Assembly: GCF_001704415.2 (NCBI RefSeq) | Contig: NC_030810.1 | Location: 100,266,315 to 100,330,314, forward strand | DNA from: Capra hircus | Taxonomy: Eukaryota > Chordata > Mammalia > Artiodactyla > Bovidae | DNA: 64,000 nt | Reading direction: 5' to 3' | Shown here: piece by piece, positions 1 to 11,914 of the stretch | Numbering within the stretch: the stretch's first letter is position 1 | Layout: each line of letters opens with the position of its first letter | Translations under genes and position numbers: made by a program | The notes under the pieces: generated by a model | Database searches by the model: none | What the model was told of the DNA's origin: nothing | The model's input: the letters and a program-made list of their open reading frames with translations, nothing else

Positions 1-620
1 TCCATTTATAGAACATTCTTGAAATAGCAAAATTACAGAAATAGAAAACAGGTCAGTAGGTGCTGGGGATTAAGGAGAGGGTAGAAGTACAAGGAAAGCG
101 GATGTTGCTTTAAAAGGGTACCACAAGGGACCCTTATGATGACAGAAATATTCTGTATTCTTGACTGTGCTGCTGCTGCTGCTAAGTTGCTTCAGTCATG
201 TCCAACTCCGTGCGACCCCATAGACGGCAGCCCACCAGGCTCCCCCATCCCTGGGATTCTCTAGGCAAGAATACTGGAGTGGGTTGCCATTTCCTTCTCC
301 AACGCATGAAAGTGAAAAGTGAAAGTGAAGTCGTGTCTGATTCTTCGCGACCCCATGGACTGCAGCCCACCAGGCTCCTCCGTCCATGGGATTTTCCAGG
401 CAAGAGTACTGGAGTGGGGTGCCACTGCCTTCTCCACTCTTGACTGTACCAATATAAATATCCTGTTCATGATATTATACTATAGTTTTGCAAGATACAA
501 CCACTGGGGGAAACTGGGCTAAGGATAGAGAATCTCTGTATTATTTCTCATAACTGAATATGAATCTAAAATCATCTCAAAAAAAGTTTAAAAGTTTTAA
601 AAAGATTTTAATGTCATATA
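1..620 (+). mobile_element. Old L1 (L1M-type) 3' UTR fragment, split by a SINE
   Basis: The text around 140-168 and 441-600 (tgacagaaatattctgtatt, then cttgactgtaccaatataaa) reads as a mammalian L1M 3' untranslated end. It is interrupted by the Bov-A2 at 169-437 and joins cleanly when that is removed. Confidence 0.6.
169..437 (-). mobile_element. Bov-A2 SINE
   Basis: Two Bov-A monomers read in reverse, starting with the (GCT)n end. It is flanked by a perfect 10-bp target-site duplication, tcttgactgt, at 159-168 and 438-447. The open frames here on both strands are SINE sequence, not genes. Confidence 0.93.
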
Positions 621-1777
621 CATCATCTTCCTTTTGAAATTTAAAATTTAAGTAGAGTTCTAGTAACAAAAAAATTCTTAAGGTTAACTAAATTACATTA
701 AATTTATATAAGAACTTTGAAGGAACAGTAGTATGGTACTGCATTTCATCATCCAGAAAGATGGTACATCTTACATTTATTCAGACATTTCCTAATGCCC
801 TTTGATAAAATTTTACAGTCTTCCTCACATAAGTCTTATTTTTAGGTATTTTATAGCTCTTAATACTATTATATCTTGGAATGAAATCTTTTCTATTACA
901 ACCTCTAATTGGTTATTGCTAGAATAAAAGGAAGCTACTGACTTCAGTGTGTTTATGTACTCAAATAACTTTACTGAATTCTCTAAAAGCATTTAGTTTA
1001 CTGGATTTTTTTTTCTTAATACATAATGATTATTTTACCTTGCCTTATTCAATATTTAGTCTTATACACTTACACACTATTTAGTTTTCTTCATTTACTG
1101 CATTATTGCAAGCGCTCTTGATCTGTGGGTCAGTGGCTAAAACCTACTCATAAACTTGGGACGAAGAAAAGTTTTATTTTCAATAATCATTAACTGAAAT
1201 TTAGCATTTCCTTCAATCAGGAAAGTAAGGTAAAACACAGTAGTTTCAGCAGTTATCTGTGACTTTGTCATCAACAGAAATCAGATATTTTCATATCACA
1301 TGATAGTTAATACAAACATCCAGAATTGTTACATTCAATACGATTTTGAGAATATAGTAATTATTAGACTTGTCACTAGGCCTTATTGTGTTAACAAAGA
1401 AACATTAATTACTGCATTACAAACTTGTAACTCCTCTTATTTTGGTAACTATATTTTTAATAAAATTGATTTTTTCATAACACTATATAGTGTTATTTTA
1501 TACACTAACATGCTAAGGGTTCAATAGGGACAGCAAGCCACACCGCAGGGTGAGCCTGGGGCCTAGGGCCCTGCAGCACCAGCTCACCAAAGCTTCCTCC
1601 CACATGCCTGTGTCTTTCCTCTCCTCACTAAGGGCTCCAACTTGGCCTAGACCAGGGGAGGTTTTTACTGATATTCTGGAGTGGGTGCAACACAAAAGGG
1701 TGACAAGAACTTTTGAAGACTCAAAGTAAAAGTATTACTCCTGGTTTTACAGTGAATGCATGGATAATTAGAGATTT
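621..1777. other. Unassigned intronic DNA
   Basis: AT-rich sequence without recognisable gene or repeat. A GC-richer patch at 1525-1700 stands out, but it has no splice-flanked ORF or known repeat that I can name. Confidence 0.5.
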
Positions 1778-1890
1778 TTTTCTAAGCCCTCACTGTGTGT
1801 CAGGCACTGTGCTGAGCAACTTGTGTGCCTCTCATTTATTTCCACAGCAATCCAATGAGGCTGAAGGGCTTCAATAGATTTCACCAGTCG
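1778..1890 (+). repeat. MIR fragment
   Basis: Contains the MIR core text tcaggcactgtgctgagcaa followed by a degenerate tcatttatttccacagcaatcc. Ancient tRNA-derived SINE. Confidence 0.7.
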
Positions 1891-2095
1891 TAGAGGTCCA
1901 TGTTTAAAAAAAAAAGTTAAGACTCTTTTTTAAAAAATCATTTTCATTTTTTTTTTAAGTTGGGTTGTTTTATTGGAATTGCACTGACTAAACATTAACT
2001 TAAAACTGACATCTTAACATTATAACATTAACATCTTAACATTATTGGAAGCTCCAATAATGGATCTTCTTTTCAAAATACTTGTTTTCTGTCTT

Positions 2096-2212
2096 CATTT
2101 ACTTATTTTGGCTGTGCTGGGTCTTTGTTGCTGTGTGGGCTTTCCTCTAGTTGCGGACAGTGGAAGCTATTCTAATTACAGTGCGTGGGCTGCTTATTGC
2201 AGTGGAGTGGAT
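2096..2212 (-). mobile_element. CHR-type tRNA-derived SINE, truncated
   Basis: Reads ttggctgtgctgggtctttg, the 3' region of the cetartiodactyl CHR SINE in reverse, and breaks off after the cttattgcagtgg segment. The tRNA-like head is missing. Confidence 0.75.
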
Positions 2213-2394
2213 TTTTTAAATCAGAAACAAATGTTTTTATAAAGTATTTATTAATACAATCATTTTTCTTTCCCTTTAGTTTGATAATGACACGGACATA
2301 GGTTTTCTCAGGTTGACCAATGCTTGAATTCCTGGAATAAATGTTGCTCAATAAATTGTACTGGGCGGAAGAATGTAAAAAATGCATGTCCACA

Positions 2395-2712
2395 GAGACT
2401 CAGAATGTGATATTATTTGGAAATAGGGTCTCTGAAGATATAATTAGTGAAAATTGAGGTCATATTGGATTAGGGTGGTTTCTAAATCCAATGAATGATA
2501 TCTTTACAAAAGCAAGGAGAGGGACATTTAGATACAAAGACTGGATGATGTGTCTAGAAGCTAGAAAAGAGAAAAGAGAAAACCAAATCTACCAATACCT
2601 TCATTTCAGGTTTAGAGCCTCCAGAGATGAGAGAGAATAAATTTCTGTTGTTTTAAGCCCTCTAGCTTGTGATAATTCATCACTACAGGCCTGAGGAACT
2701 AATACAATAATG
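2395..2712 (+). mobile_element. MaLR (MLT1-like) solo LTR
   Basis: Matches the LTR text tatttggaaatagggtctc ... gcctccagagatgagagaga, AATAAA, ttctgttgttttaagccc, aactaatacaata. A decayed endogenous-retrovirus LTR with no internal genes. A second copy lies at 53048-53508. Confidence 0.65.
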
Positions 2713-3300
2713 ATGCATGATTCTTTCAAAATACTCTGGATTTAATTTTCTAAGATTAGCTCCTTTTAAATGGAAGAGGAACTTAGTGTGATGTCAAGTG
2801 TAGCATACTTAAGCAGTATTCTTAGTGTACTGAACTCAAGCACCTTCTATTAAAATCACCATTTGATAGAAATTACAAAAAAAAAAACCAAACTAGTAAA
2901 TATTTAATCAGTCAACACAATCTCACAGATTTATAGAAAAGTCACTTCTTGAATGTGACTTTCTTTCCTGAAATGGAAGAAATAATATAAAACTAAGTCA
3001 CTGAAAACATGAGTGAGGAAAACAGAAATGATAAAAAATAAAAGCAGCATTATAAGTTGAATAGATGTTGAAATGTTCAAAAAAAAATACTGGTAACAAT
3101 AATTCACTGCATTCCTACATTGTATAAATATGAACCACTTTGGATACATTTTTTAAAATTTTACTCATTATTCCTAAAATCTACCTCCAAATTGTACTGA
3201 TAATAAACTGCACCTAAACTCAAAACACAAAACCTCTTTTATGCATGTCTTTTATTATAAGCCCAAGGATTATAACTGCCTTCAATAACGGATAGAGAGA
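2713..3300. other. Unassigned intronic DNA
   Basis: AT-rich; I recognise nothing in it. The reverse ORF of 72 codons at 2931-3149 has AT-driven composition and no motif. Confidence 0.4.
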
Positions 3301-3309
3301 AATAATGGA

Positions 3310-4735
3310 TACTCACCATTAAAATGATGATAACGTCACAAAGCTGTCATAATCAAAAGTGTATCACTGATATAAAACATACAGACCAATGGAATAGAAT
3401 ACAGAGCTCCAAAATAAATCCTCACATCTACGATCAAATGATTTTCAACAAGGGTCCCATGACCATTCAATGGGGAAAGACTATCTTTTCAACAAATGGT
3501 TCTTGGAAAACTGGACATTCACATGTTAAAAAGGTGAAGTTGAAAAAAAAAAAATGAAGTTGTATCCTTCCTTACATTACTCATATAGAAAAACTAACTC
3601 AAAGTGGATCAAAGATCTAAATGTAAGAGCTAGAACTATGAAATTCATACAAGAAAACATAGGGTAAAGCGTCATGACACTGGGTTCGGTAATTTCTTGG
3701 ATATAGAAAAAGCACAAGAACAAAAGTAAAAAGTGATAAACTGTACTTCATCAAAATTAGCAACTTCTGTGCATCAAAGAACACTATCAACAAAGTAAAA
3801 AGGCAACCCACAGAATGAGAGGAAATATTTGTGAATCATTTATGTGATATGGGATTAATATCCAGAATACATAAAGAACTGCAACTCAACAACAAAAAAG
3901 TACAACCTAATTTTAAAATGGACAAACAACGTGAACAGACATTTCTCCAAAGGAAATACACAAATGGCCAATAAGCATATGAAAAGATGCCCAACATCAC
4001 TAATCATTAGAGAAACACAAATCAAAACTATGAGGTATCACCTCACACCCATTAAAATGGCACCATGAAAAAGAAAAAAATAATTAGTGTTAACAAGGAT
4101 GTACAGGGTTGAAACTCTCGTACACTGTAGGAATGTAAAACTTGCAACCACTATTGAGAATAGCATAAAGATGCCTCAAAAAATTAAAAATAGAATTACT
4201 ATAGAATCCAGCAATTTCACTTCTGGGTGTATACAAAAAAGAATTGAAAGCAGGATCTTGAAGAGACACTTGTACAACACCAATGCTCAAAGCAGCATTA
4301 GTCACAATAGCCAAAAAGAAGAAGCAACTCAATGTTTATCATAAAGATGAATGGATTTTTAAAAATACAACATCTATATCCAATGGAATACTATTCAGCC
4401 TTTGAAAAGAAGAAAATTCTACAATATGCTACAATATGGTTGAATCTTGAAAATATTATGCTAAGTGAAATAAATCACTCACAAAAAGATAAGCACTACA
4501 GGATTCTGCTTTATATAAGGTACCTGTATAGAATAATCAGATTCATAGAGTGCAAAATTGTGGCCTGGACTGGAGAAATTGTGGAACAGGGGATTATTGT
4601 TTAATAGCTAGAGTTTTTAATTTTGTAAGATGAAAAAGTTCTTGAGATGGAGAATGATAATGACTACACAACAACATGACTATACTAATACCACTGAACT
4701 ATACACTGAAAAATAGCTCAAAAGAATATAAAAAA
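3310..4735 (+). mobile_element. Old L1 fragment: ORF2 3' end plus 3' UTR
   Basis: Successive L1 phrases occur in order: ccaatggaatagaatacaga, ttcaacaagggtcccatg, catttctccaaaggaaatac, aaactatgaggtatcacctc, tactattcagcctttgaaaa. The reading frame is broken many times, so it is a dead copy. Confidence 0.85.
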
Positions 4736-4738
4736 GAG

Positions 4739-4922
4739 GGACTTCCCTGGTGGTCCAGTGGCTAAGACTCCATGCTCTCAATGCAAGGGGTCAGGGTTTG
4801 ATCCCTGGCCAGGGAACTAGATCCCACATGCTGCAACTGAGAGTTCACAAACTGCAACTAAAGATCAAAGATCCCACGTTCTGCAACTAAGACCCAGCAT
4901 GGCCAAAATAAATATATTAAAA
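4739..4922 (+). mobile_element. CHR-type tRNA-derived SINE
   Basis: Head gacttccctggtggtccagt with the B-box-like gggtttgatccctgg, tail acccagcatggccaaaataa. Inserted near the 3' end of the L1 at 3310-4735. Confidence 0.85.
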
Positions 4923-4934
4923 AGTTTTAAACAA

Positions 4935-4980
4935 AGTGTGTATGTGTGTGTATATATATATATATATATATGTATGTATA
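4935..4980. repeat. (TG)n/(TA)n microsatellite
   Basis: Run of gtgtgtgtgtatatatata directly after the SINE tail, a common place for microsatellite birth. 4981-5060 then returns to L1 3'-end-like text (tttgctgtacagcagtaatt). Confidence 0.8.
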
Positions 4981-5249
4981 ACTGGGTCACTTTGCTGTAC
5001 AGCAGTAATTAACACAACGTTGTAATTTAACTGTACTTCAACTATATAAATTTTTCAAAAAGTTAAAAAGGCAAATTTTATGTTATATGTACTTTCCCAT
5101 AATAAAAAAATTTTAATATATAAAAAATGTTTGAGGTGGATCTACATCACTGAAAGGGAAAGCTATTCACCATATATGACTATGAAAAATGGAAACATAA
5201 GCTACAGAAAATTATAGACAATAAGCTTATATGCATAACAAAAGCCTGG

Positions 5250-5760
5250 AAGAATTCATTTAATATTTATTGCATGCCTACTATATGTCAGGCACTGTTG
5301 CAAGCCTTAGAGATAAAACAAAAAGAAGAGACAAAAATCCTAACTCTTATGAATTCTGCATGCTAGTAGAAGAGCAAGATAAATCGAGAAACAAAATATA
5401 AACTGGGCTGACATTTTATAGATAAGAAATGGATAAATAGCAATTTCATTTGGTTTGATCTAACAATATGTTATATAGTGATAAATATAGAGAAAAATAA
5501 ACTAGTGGAGTCAACACAGGTGTATATAAAGTTCCAGTAATTTTAGATAGTGAGGGAAGACCTCGCTGAAAAAGCAGCATTTAAGGAAAGGTCAGAAGAA
5601 GGTAAGGGAATAAACCATGCAGGTATCTGGGGGAAATGCATCCTAGGCAGAGTGCAGACGCCTGGAGGTGAGAGCATGCCTGTTAAATTCTAGAAATAGT
5701 GTGGATGACCTCATGGCTAGAATGGAGACAGCAAATGTTACACAATAACCTATTAACAGT
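5250..5760 (+). repeat. L2 LINE 3' fragment
   Basis: Order of phrases fits the L2 3' region: tgtcaggcactgttgcaagc, atagtgataaatatagag, gggaagacctcgctgaaaaa, atgcatcctaggcagagtgc. Ancient and decayed. Confidence 0.6.
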
Positions 5761-5954
5761 GGTTATCTCTGGAATGGCATTTAGAGACTTCTATATTTGA
5801 TTTCCTACATATCCATTTTGTTTTATCTTTTACACTAGACATATGTTACTTTTATAATCAGAAAATGCATGATTCCAATTTTTTTAAAAGAAAATTTATG
5901 CGCATGTACCTGTGTGTGTGGCATGCACTGAAAATCTGAGAGAACATAGCTCAA

Positions 5955-6160
5955 ACTCTCAAGTGATAGAAATCTAGATTCCAATCCTAGGGTTACCACT
6001 TACTACATGCATGACCTTGGGCAAATTTTTTAATCTCTCAGGGTTTAATCTGTAAAATGCAGCTGTAACAGTACCTACCTTCGGGGAAGATTAGATACTA
6101 AACGTGAACAGTGCCTAACATACTCTAAGTACTCCTTAAATAGGAGCTTTGTAAAAATAC
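5955..6160 (+). repeat. MIR
   Basis: Text tgaccttgggcaaattttt, tctcagggtttaatctgtaa, agtacctaccttcggg fits the MIR core and tail. Confidence 0.75.
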
Positions 6161-6179
6161 ATCAAACACTAAAAAGGCT

Positions 6180-6573
6180 AACTGATTTGGCCATTACTAA
6201 TTTTTACATTACAAAAGTAATGTATTAAAATATGGGTATACAGAAAATAAGATGTAGAAGTCCCCCAAAATATTCAAACAATACAGAAACAAACTGTCAA
6301 AAGTAGTCTTTTGTACATATACCCCAATTTCTGCCACGGGAAATTGCTGTTAACATTTTGTTATGAATCCTTCCAGATCTTCTCTTTACACTAAATATTA
6401 CAGGGTCTTAGCAATTTTTACATAACAAGGGGAAAGGAACCATATCATACTTATTCCGAAACTTTTATTTTCCAATTAACAATGTATTCTAGAAGGTACG
6501 TCACATTCAATAAATACTGTCAGTTCATTCTGTTTTAACAGTCACACAGTATTTTACAGAACATATATTTATG
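6180..6573. repeat. Old L1-type 3' end fragment (tentative)
   Basis: Phrases such as aggaaccatatcatacttat and cacacagtattttacag resemble an old L1 3' untranslated family. Similar text flanks the BovB at 56396-57197 and occurs at 58075-58340. Confidence 0.35.
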
Positions 6574-6577
6574 ACTG

Positions 6578-6696
6578 GAGAAAGAAATAGCAACCCACTC
6601 CAGTACTCTTGCCTGGAGAATCCCATGAACAGAAGACCCTGGCGGGCTACAATCCTTGGGGTTGCAAAGAGTCGGACACAACTGAGCGACTAACAC
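6578..6696 (+). mobile_element. Bov-A SINE monomer
   Basis: Reads agcaacccactccagtactc ... gagtcggacacaactgagcg and ends in a short (AC)n run at 6696-6708. Confidence 0.85.
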
Positions 6697-6881
6697 ACAC
6701 ACACACACTTATGACATTCAAGCTATCACTATCATAAATGATGTTTCATCAAATATCCTTGTATATTTTTAAGCACATATGCCAAGATTACCTACAACAA
6801 AAGATTTCTGAAAATGACTTTCTGAATCTAAAAAAGCACATTTAAAACTTTGCCCGTTACTCTCCAAGACCACTGAACCAG

Positions 6882-6996
6882 TGAAATTGCTCAGTCGTGT
6901 CCGACTCTTTGCAACACCATGGATTGTAGCCTACCAGGCTCCTCCATCCATGGAATTTTCCAGGCAAGAGTACTGGAGTGGGTTGCCATTTCAGTC
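6882..6996 (-). mobile_element. Bov-A SINE monomer
   Basis: Reverse copy: gctcagtcgtgtccgactct to ctggagtgggttgccattt. Opposite in direction to the copy at 6578, about 190 bp away. Confidence 0.85.
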
Positions 6997-8542
6997 ATTC
7001 CAACTAAGAACTTCACCAACGGTATAAATTACCCATAGCTCCAAAAGCACTGGATCTCAGCAATCCTTCAAAGTTTTACTAATTTTCTAAGTATAAAATG
7101 ATTATCATTGTTGGTTTGATGTGGATTTCTCTCTTATTAGTAAGGCTGAGTTTATTTTATATATTACACTATTAACTTTTTCTATTTCACCCTATAAATT
7201 TTAAAGTTAATATATGTAACTTTTCTAAGAAAGAACAAAATTTTTCCTTAAAAAATAAATTCCATACTTTCAATAATAGGTTTAAATGGGATCTAAGAGT
7301 TGGAGAAATTTAGAGAAAGAAAAGATAACTGAGGTGGTTTAAAGTCTGAACCAGTCCCTAGCACAGAGAAGGTACTCAACAGGAAGGAAAAACTAAAGGA
7401 AACAAAGCTGCCAACCAGCCAGCCTGGAAGTTTCAGAAAGACAGGTCAAGCTGAACCTCAGAAAAAGTGAAGAAGAGGAAAAAGGCCTCCCATATACAGA
7501 AAAGAAGATGAGCAAATTATAATGGGGGGTGGGGGTTATGAAAACAGCTGTAAGGAGCTGTAGGGAAACAGGCCCATGAAGAAGCACAGAATGTATTCGG
7601 CAGAAAATATAACATGTCAAGTGAAGCACAGAATGTATTCGGCAGAAAACATAACATGTCAAGTGCTACCCAACTGTGAGGAGGCCTTGAAGGTCAAGAT
7701 GAAGTCTTAAATCTGATTCAATAAGCAACTGAAAGACAAGCCATATCTTTAAGTTAGAGTGACAAGAAAATATAAATTAAAAGATCAATCTGACAGACTT
7801 AAAATTTGAAAAGCAGCAGAGGAACAAATTAGACTAACCAAAAATGAGGTGAAATTGGGCCTAAATTAGGACAGCAGGATGAAAAAGTAAAGGAACCTCT
7901 AAAATTTTAAACTATGTAACTTCTGAGTAAGAACAATATTTTAAATGTATATACACCTACTTTTACTCTCTTCTGCCCCAGCCACTTCAAATTACATAAA
8001 GGAGAAAAACAATTTTGCATAAGATAAAGAAACATATAAATGGGGGAAAAAATGGGTGAAAGAAAATAATAATAAATTTATGGAAACTGGGACCACCACC
8101 TTTGGTAGACCCATAAGAACTGAATTCTAAACCAGTAAGGGAAAAAGCAAAGCAAAAAACCAACTCTATTTACGTATCAGAATGCCCCAGACTCAGTAAC
8201 TGGTGACTCTGGGTGCTTCTGGGGGAGGGTAGAGGGGAAGGCAAATAAAATCTAAAATAAGGATTAGTTCAAGAACTGTTTAAGCAGCAGGTCAATTTCC
8301 AGATCCTCTCCCTGTTTCTTCCAAAAGGGAAAATGCCCCTCCTCAACCCAGTCAAAAACTGTTTAATCTCTGGAAGAGTGTAAACTAAACCAGAGGTCCC
8401 CTAGCCTGGGGAACACCAGGCAAAGCTGAAAGTGAGGTTACCAAACTGAAAACAGGGAAACTAAGAACAATGTATGTGAAAGGGATGTATCCTATTGTAC
8501 TGCTTCTTCCCTGTAATTCATGTGTCCTCTTTCTTGGTACAG
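6997..8542. other. Mostly unassigned intronic DNA with a 42-bp tandem duplication
   Basis: No gene recognised. The reverse ORF at 7393-7662 runs through a 42-bp unit present twice (7581-7622 and 7623-7664, one mismatch). The part after 7680 looks like decayed L2 but is not diagnostic. Confidence 0.45.
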
Positions 8543-8752
8543 GCCTTCCCTGTAGCTCAAACGGTAAAAGAATCTGCGTACAACGCAGGAGACCCAGGTT
8601 TGATCCCTGGGTTGGTAAGATCCCCTGGAGAAGGGAATGGCAACCCACTCCAGTATTCTTGGCTGGAGAGTCCCGTGGACAGAGGAGCCTGGCGGGCTAC
8701 AGTCCATGGGGTCACCGAAGCGGACACGACTGAAGCGACTAACACTACTGCT
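8543..8752 (+). mobile_element. Bov-tA SINE
   Basis: tRNA-derived head (gccttccctgtagctcaaac, gtttgatccctgggttgg) fused to a Bov-A tail (caacccactccagtattctt to cggacacgactgaagcgact). The ORFs on both strands are SINE-encoded. Confidence 0.93.
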
Positions 8753-9422
8753 ACACTCTCATCTACCAGTAAGGCTTACCCTCTAGGAAGTTCCAGGCAA
8801 AGAGTATAAAGGAGGCCTTGAGTATGTGAAAATATCTTTCTTCCACTTCACTGTTAGTTTGCCTAGCTATCGAACTCTAACTTGGAAATTATTTTCCCTC
8901 AGAATTTGGAAGGCATCACTCCACTGTCATCTATCTTCCAGTGTGATTACTGTATGGAGAAGCAAAACCATCTGATTGCTTATTATTTTTCACTGATCAA
9001 TCTTCTCCTCTCTGGAGCTTATAAAATACTCTTTGTATCTGATGCTGAAATTTCATAATAATGTGTCTTGAGTAGGTGAGTTTTCGTTCATTGTTCTGGC
9101 TTCTTCAGTTTAAAAACTTGTATCTCCTATTTCTGGGACATTTAATAAAAAAATTAAAAGTCTGGTTAAAAGAAAAGAAAAACAGATGTCACCAGAGAAG
9201 GGGGTAGAATACTGCTGTTTTCATAACAAATCATGTAAAACCAAGTCTTTAAATAAATGTATGGAGAATTTTTACCAAAATCACTTTTAATACATATGTT
9301 TAAATAAATTTATTTTAAGAGTCACAGATGTAAAAAACAAACTTATGCTTACCAAAGGGGAAAGGTGGGGAGGGATAAACTGGAAGACTGGGATTGACAC
9401 ATACACACTGCTACATATAAAT

Positions 9423-9637
9423 GGGGCTTCCCTGGTGGCTCAGTGGTAAAGAATCCACCTGCCTATACAAGAGATGCAGCTTGAATCCCTGGTCGGGAAG
9501 ATTCCCCTGGAGAAGGAAACTGCAATCCACTCCAGTATTCTTGCCTGGAGAACCCTATGCAAAGAGGAGCCTGGTAGGCTACAGTCCATAGGGTTGCAGA
9601 GTCGGACACGACCGAATCAACTGAGCACACAGCACAG
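9423..9637 (+). mobile_element. Bov-tA SINE
   Basis: Complete head ggggcttccctggtggctca, B-box-like cttgaatccctggtcggg and Bov-A tail ending gagtcggacacgaccga. Inserted in L1 3' sequence. Confidence 0.92.
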
Positions 9638-9644
9638 AAGTATT

Positions 9645-9745
9645 CTTTCCTAGGAAATCCCATGGACAGAGGAGCCTGGTGGGCTAGAGTCTATCAGGTC
9701 GCGAAAGAGCTGGAAACAACTAGCAACGAAAACAAACAACAACAT
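9645..9745 (+). mobile_element. Bov-A SINE, 5'-truncated
   Basis: Second half-monomer (cccatggacagaggagcctg ... gaaagagctggaaacaacta) directly behind the Bov-tA copy. Either a separate insertion or a rearranged tail. Confidence 0.75.
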
Positions 9746-10165
9746 ATATAAAACAGATAACTATTAAGTACCTAATGATCTATATGAGCAGAATCTAAAC
9801 TAGAGTGAACATATGTATATGTATCACAAATACACTTTTACTGTAAACAGCAGAAACTAACATAACATTGTAAATCAACTATACCCCCAATAAAAATTAA
9901 TTAAAAAATTAATAAATCTATTTTAAGTATATATGTTATATAGTTAAAATGTTTTATATGCTTTAATATTCTTATATGTCTAAAATGCTTTTTTTAAATG
10001 AAAAAAAAAAAACAAGATGTGATAACAAATCTGATAAAAACATAAAAGAATCCAAACACTTCTAGTTACTTAGCCTGGGGAACTGGAAAAACTGTGATAG
10101 TCATGAAAGATAAGGAAAAGTTACGAAGGGCAGCAAATCTGAAAGAAATACTGGTGATTACATAT

Positions 10166-10207
10166 CTATATATACACACATATACATACACACACACATA
10201 TATATAA
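10166..10207. repeat. (TA)n/(CA)n microsatellite
   Basis: Mixed tatatacacacatatac run. Confidence 0.75.
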
Positions 10208-10211
10208 AACT

Positions 10212-10322
10212 TGGGAAAGTGTTAGTCACTCATTCAAGTCTAACTCTCGGCAGCCCCATGGACTGTAGCCTTGAAGGATCCTCTGTCCATGGAGTTCTGC
10301 AGGCAAGAATACTGGAGTGGGT
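10212..10322 (-). mobile_element. Bov-A SINE monomer
   Basis: Reverse monomer, diverged (cagccccatggactgtagcc, aatactggagtgggtatata). Confidence 0.8.
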
Positions 10323-10334
10323 ATATACTTGCAC

Positions 10335-10852
10335 AGTGCTCAGTCACTTCAGTTGTGTCCAACTCTTTGTTTTTGTTTTTTTTGTCCAACTCTTTGTGAC
10401 CCCAGGGACTGTAGACTTCCAGGCTCTTCTGTCCATTGGATTCTCTAGGCAAGAAGACTGGAATAGGTTGCCAAACCCTCCTCCAGTGGATGTTCCTGAG
10501 CCAGGGACTGAATTCCTGTCTCCAGCATCTCCCGCACTGCAGGCAGATTCTTTACTGCTGAGCCACTGCTGCTCCTGCTAAGTGGCTTCGGTCGTGTCCG
10601 ACTCTGTGTGACCCCATAGATGGCAGCCCACCAGGCTCCCCTGTCCCTGGGATTCTCCAGGCAAGAACACTGGAGTGGGTTGCCATTTCCTTCTCCAATG
10701 CATGAAAGCGAAAAGTGAAAGGGAAGTCGCTCAGTCGTATCCGACTCTTCGCAACCCCGTGGACTGCAGCCTACCAGGCTCCTCTGTCTACGGGATTTTC
10801 CAGGCAAGAGTACTGGAGTGGGTTGCCATTGCTGAGCCACTAGGGAAGCCCA
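10335..10852 (-). mobile_element. Bov-tA SINE interrupted by a Bov-A2
   Basis: A reverse Bov-tA begins at 10335, reaches ctttactgctgagccact at 10567 and resumes as agggaagcccatatac at 10842. The split is caused by the Bov-A2 at 10568-10830. It also carries a short internal repeat of gtccaactctttgt. Confidence 0.88.
10568..10830 (-). mobile_element. Bov-A2 SINE nested in Bov-tA
   Basis: Two-monomer Bov-A2 in reverse, flanked by perfect 11-bp duplications gctgagccact at 10557-10567 and 10831-10841. It is therefore younger than the host Bov-tA. Confidence 0.95.
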
Positions 10853-10887
10853 TATACCTGTGTATATATATAATAAATAACATGTTA

Positions 10888-11086
10888 GTTCAGTTCAGTC
10901 ACTCAGTCGTGTCCGACTCTTTGCGACCCTATGAATCGCAGCACACCAGGCTTCCCTGTCCATCACCAACTCCCAGAGTTCACCCAAACGCAAGTCCATC
11001 AAGTCAGTGATGCCATCCAGCCATCTCATCCTCTGTCGTCCCCTTTTCCTCCTGCCTGCAATCCCTCCCAGCATCAGAGACTTTTC
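10888..11086 (-). mobile_element. BovB LINE 3' end fragment
   Basis: Reverse BovB 3' terminus: gttcagttcagtcactcagt, then caccaactcccagagttcac, then catctcatcctctgtcgtcc. Strongly 5'-truncated; no reverse-transcriptase part left. Confidence 0.9.
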
Positions 11087-11900
11087 GGATTATTCAAAAA
11101 GAGATTTTTTTTTAGACCAATGAAAATACAGAAAATAAGCCTCTGTGAAAAGACAGCAATAAACATTTTGGACAGTCTTCAATACATAAAAGATAAATGA
11201 AGGGAAGGAGATACAGTAGTTACCAAATAAATATTTAATTGAGGCAGGCAAACAGAAATGAAGGAAGTTGATTGGCTTACTAACTAAAGAGTTCCAGTTA
11301 TAAGAGTAAGACTTGCAGAAGCATAATGAACAAGAGAAAGAATATGAGCAGGCCTAAGGAACAAAGGGAGTCAGCGAGAAAAAGCGAGCAATGCACTGTT
11401 TCTGAAGCCAAATTCAATAAGTTCATCAAAAAGGCACAATTATAGATTATTAAGAACCAGGAGAAAGATTCCAGTAAGAACCTTAAAGTCATTTAAAGAG
11501 CTGAAAAACAATTATGAATAAAGGATGTTACAGAAAAGATTTTAAGAACTGCAAAACTTTTCCAGCAAATTTTTCAGCACTGTGCACTCATCTCTCCATC
11601 CAAGCAACTGTGCTATGCTGGCTGCTAAATGTATTTCACCTTCATCTACAAAAAAAGACAATACCCCACCCTCTTCCTTAAAAAGAATCAATTGTGCTAC
11701 ACTTCTGTAGAAAGTGACTTTAAGTCCAATGGAGAAAGTCTTGTATGTAGCAGTTAAGAATGCTGACTGTGTAAATACCACAAACAATAAATTTTGGTGA
11801 GGATGTAAAGCAATGGGAACCTTCATACTATTTTCCACTGTGGCTAAAATGGTATATAAAATGCCTATTAAAAAATTTTGGGTAGATGGACGCCAGCAAT
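11087..11900. other. Unassigned intronic DNA
   Basis: No gene. 11210-11480 has an L2-like purine-rich texture. The reverse 98-codon ORF at 11542-11838 shows no domain, start context or splice signals I would trust. Confidence 0.4.
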
Positions 11901-11914
11901 CACAATGTCTCTAC

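Larger units (their letters stand above)
9250..9910 (+). mobile_element. L1 3' end split by SINEs
   Basis: L1 3' UTR text before (aaggtggggagggataaact) and after (agcagaaactaacataacat, tgtaaatcaactataccccc) the SINEs at 9423-9745. The tail ends in AT-rich sequence near 9910. Confidence 0.55.

Noticed and set aside
8543..8620. tRNA-like sequence as a tRNA gene
   Set aside because: It is the degenerate head of a Bov-tA SINE; no cloverleaf or intact A and B boxes. The same holds for the other SINE heads.
8495..8809. 104-codon ORF and four overlapping ORFs
   Set aside because: All lie in a Bov-tA SINE; the same peptides (for example PLQYSCLENP-like) recur at many SINE copies.
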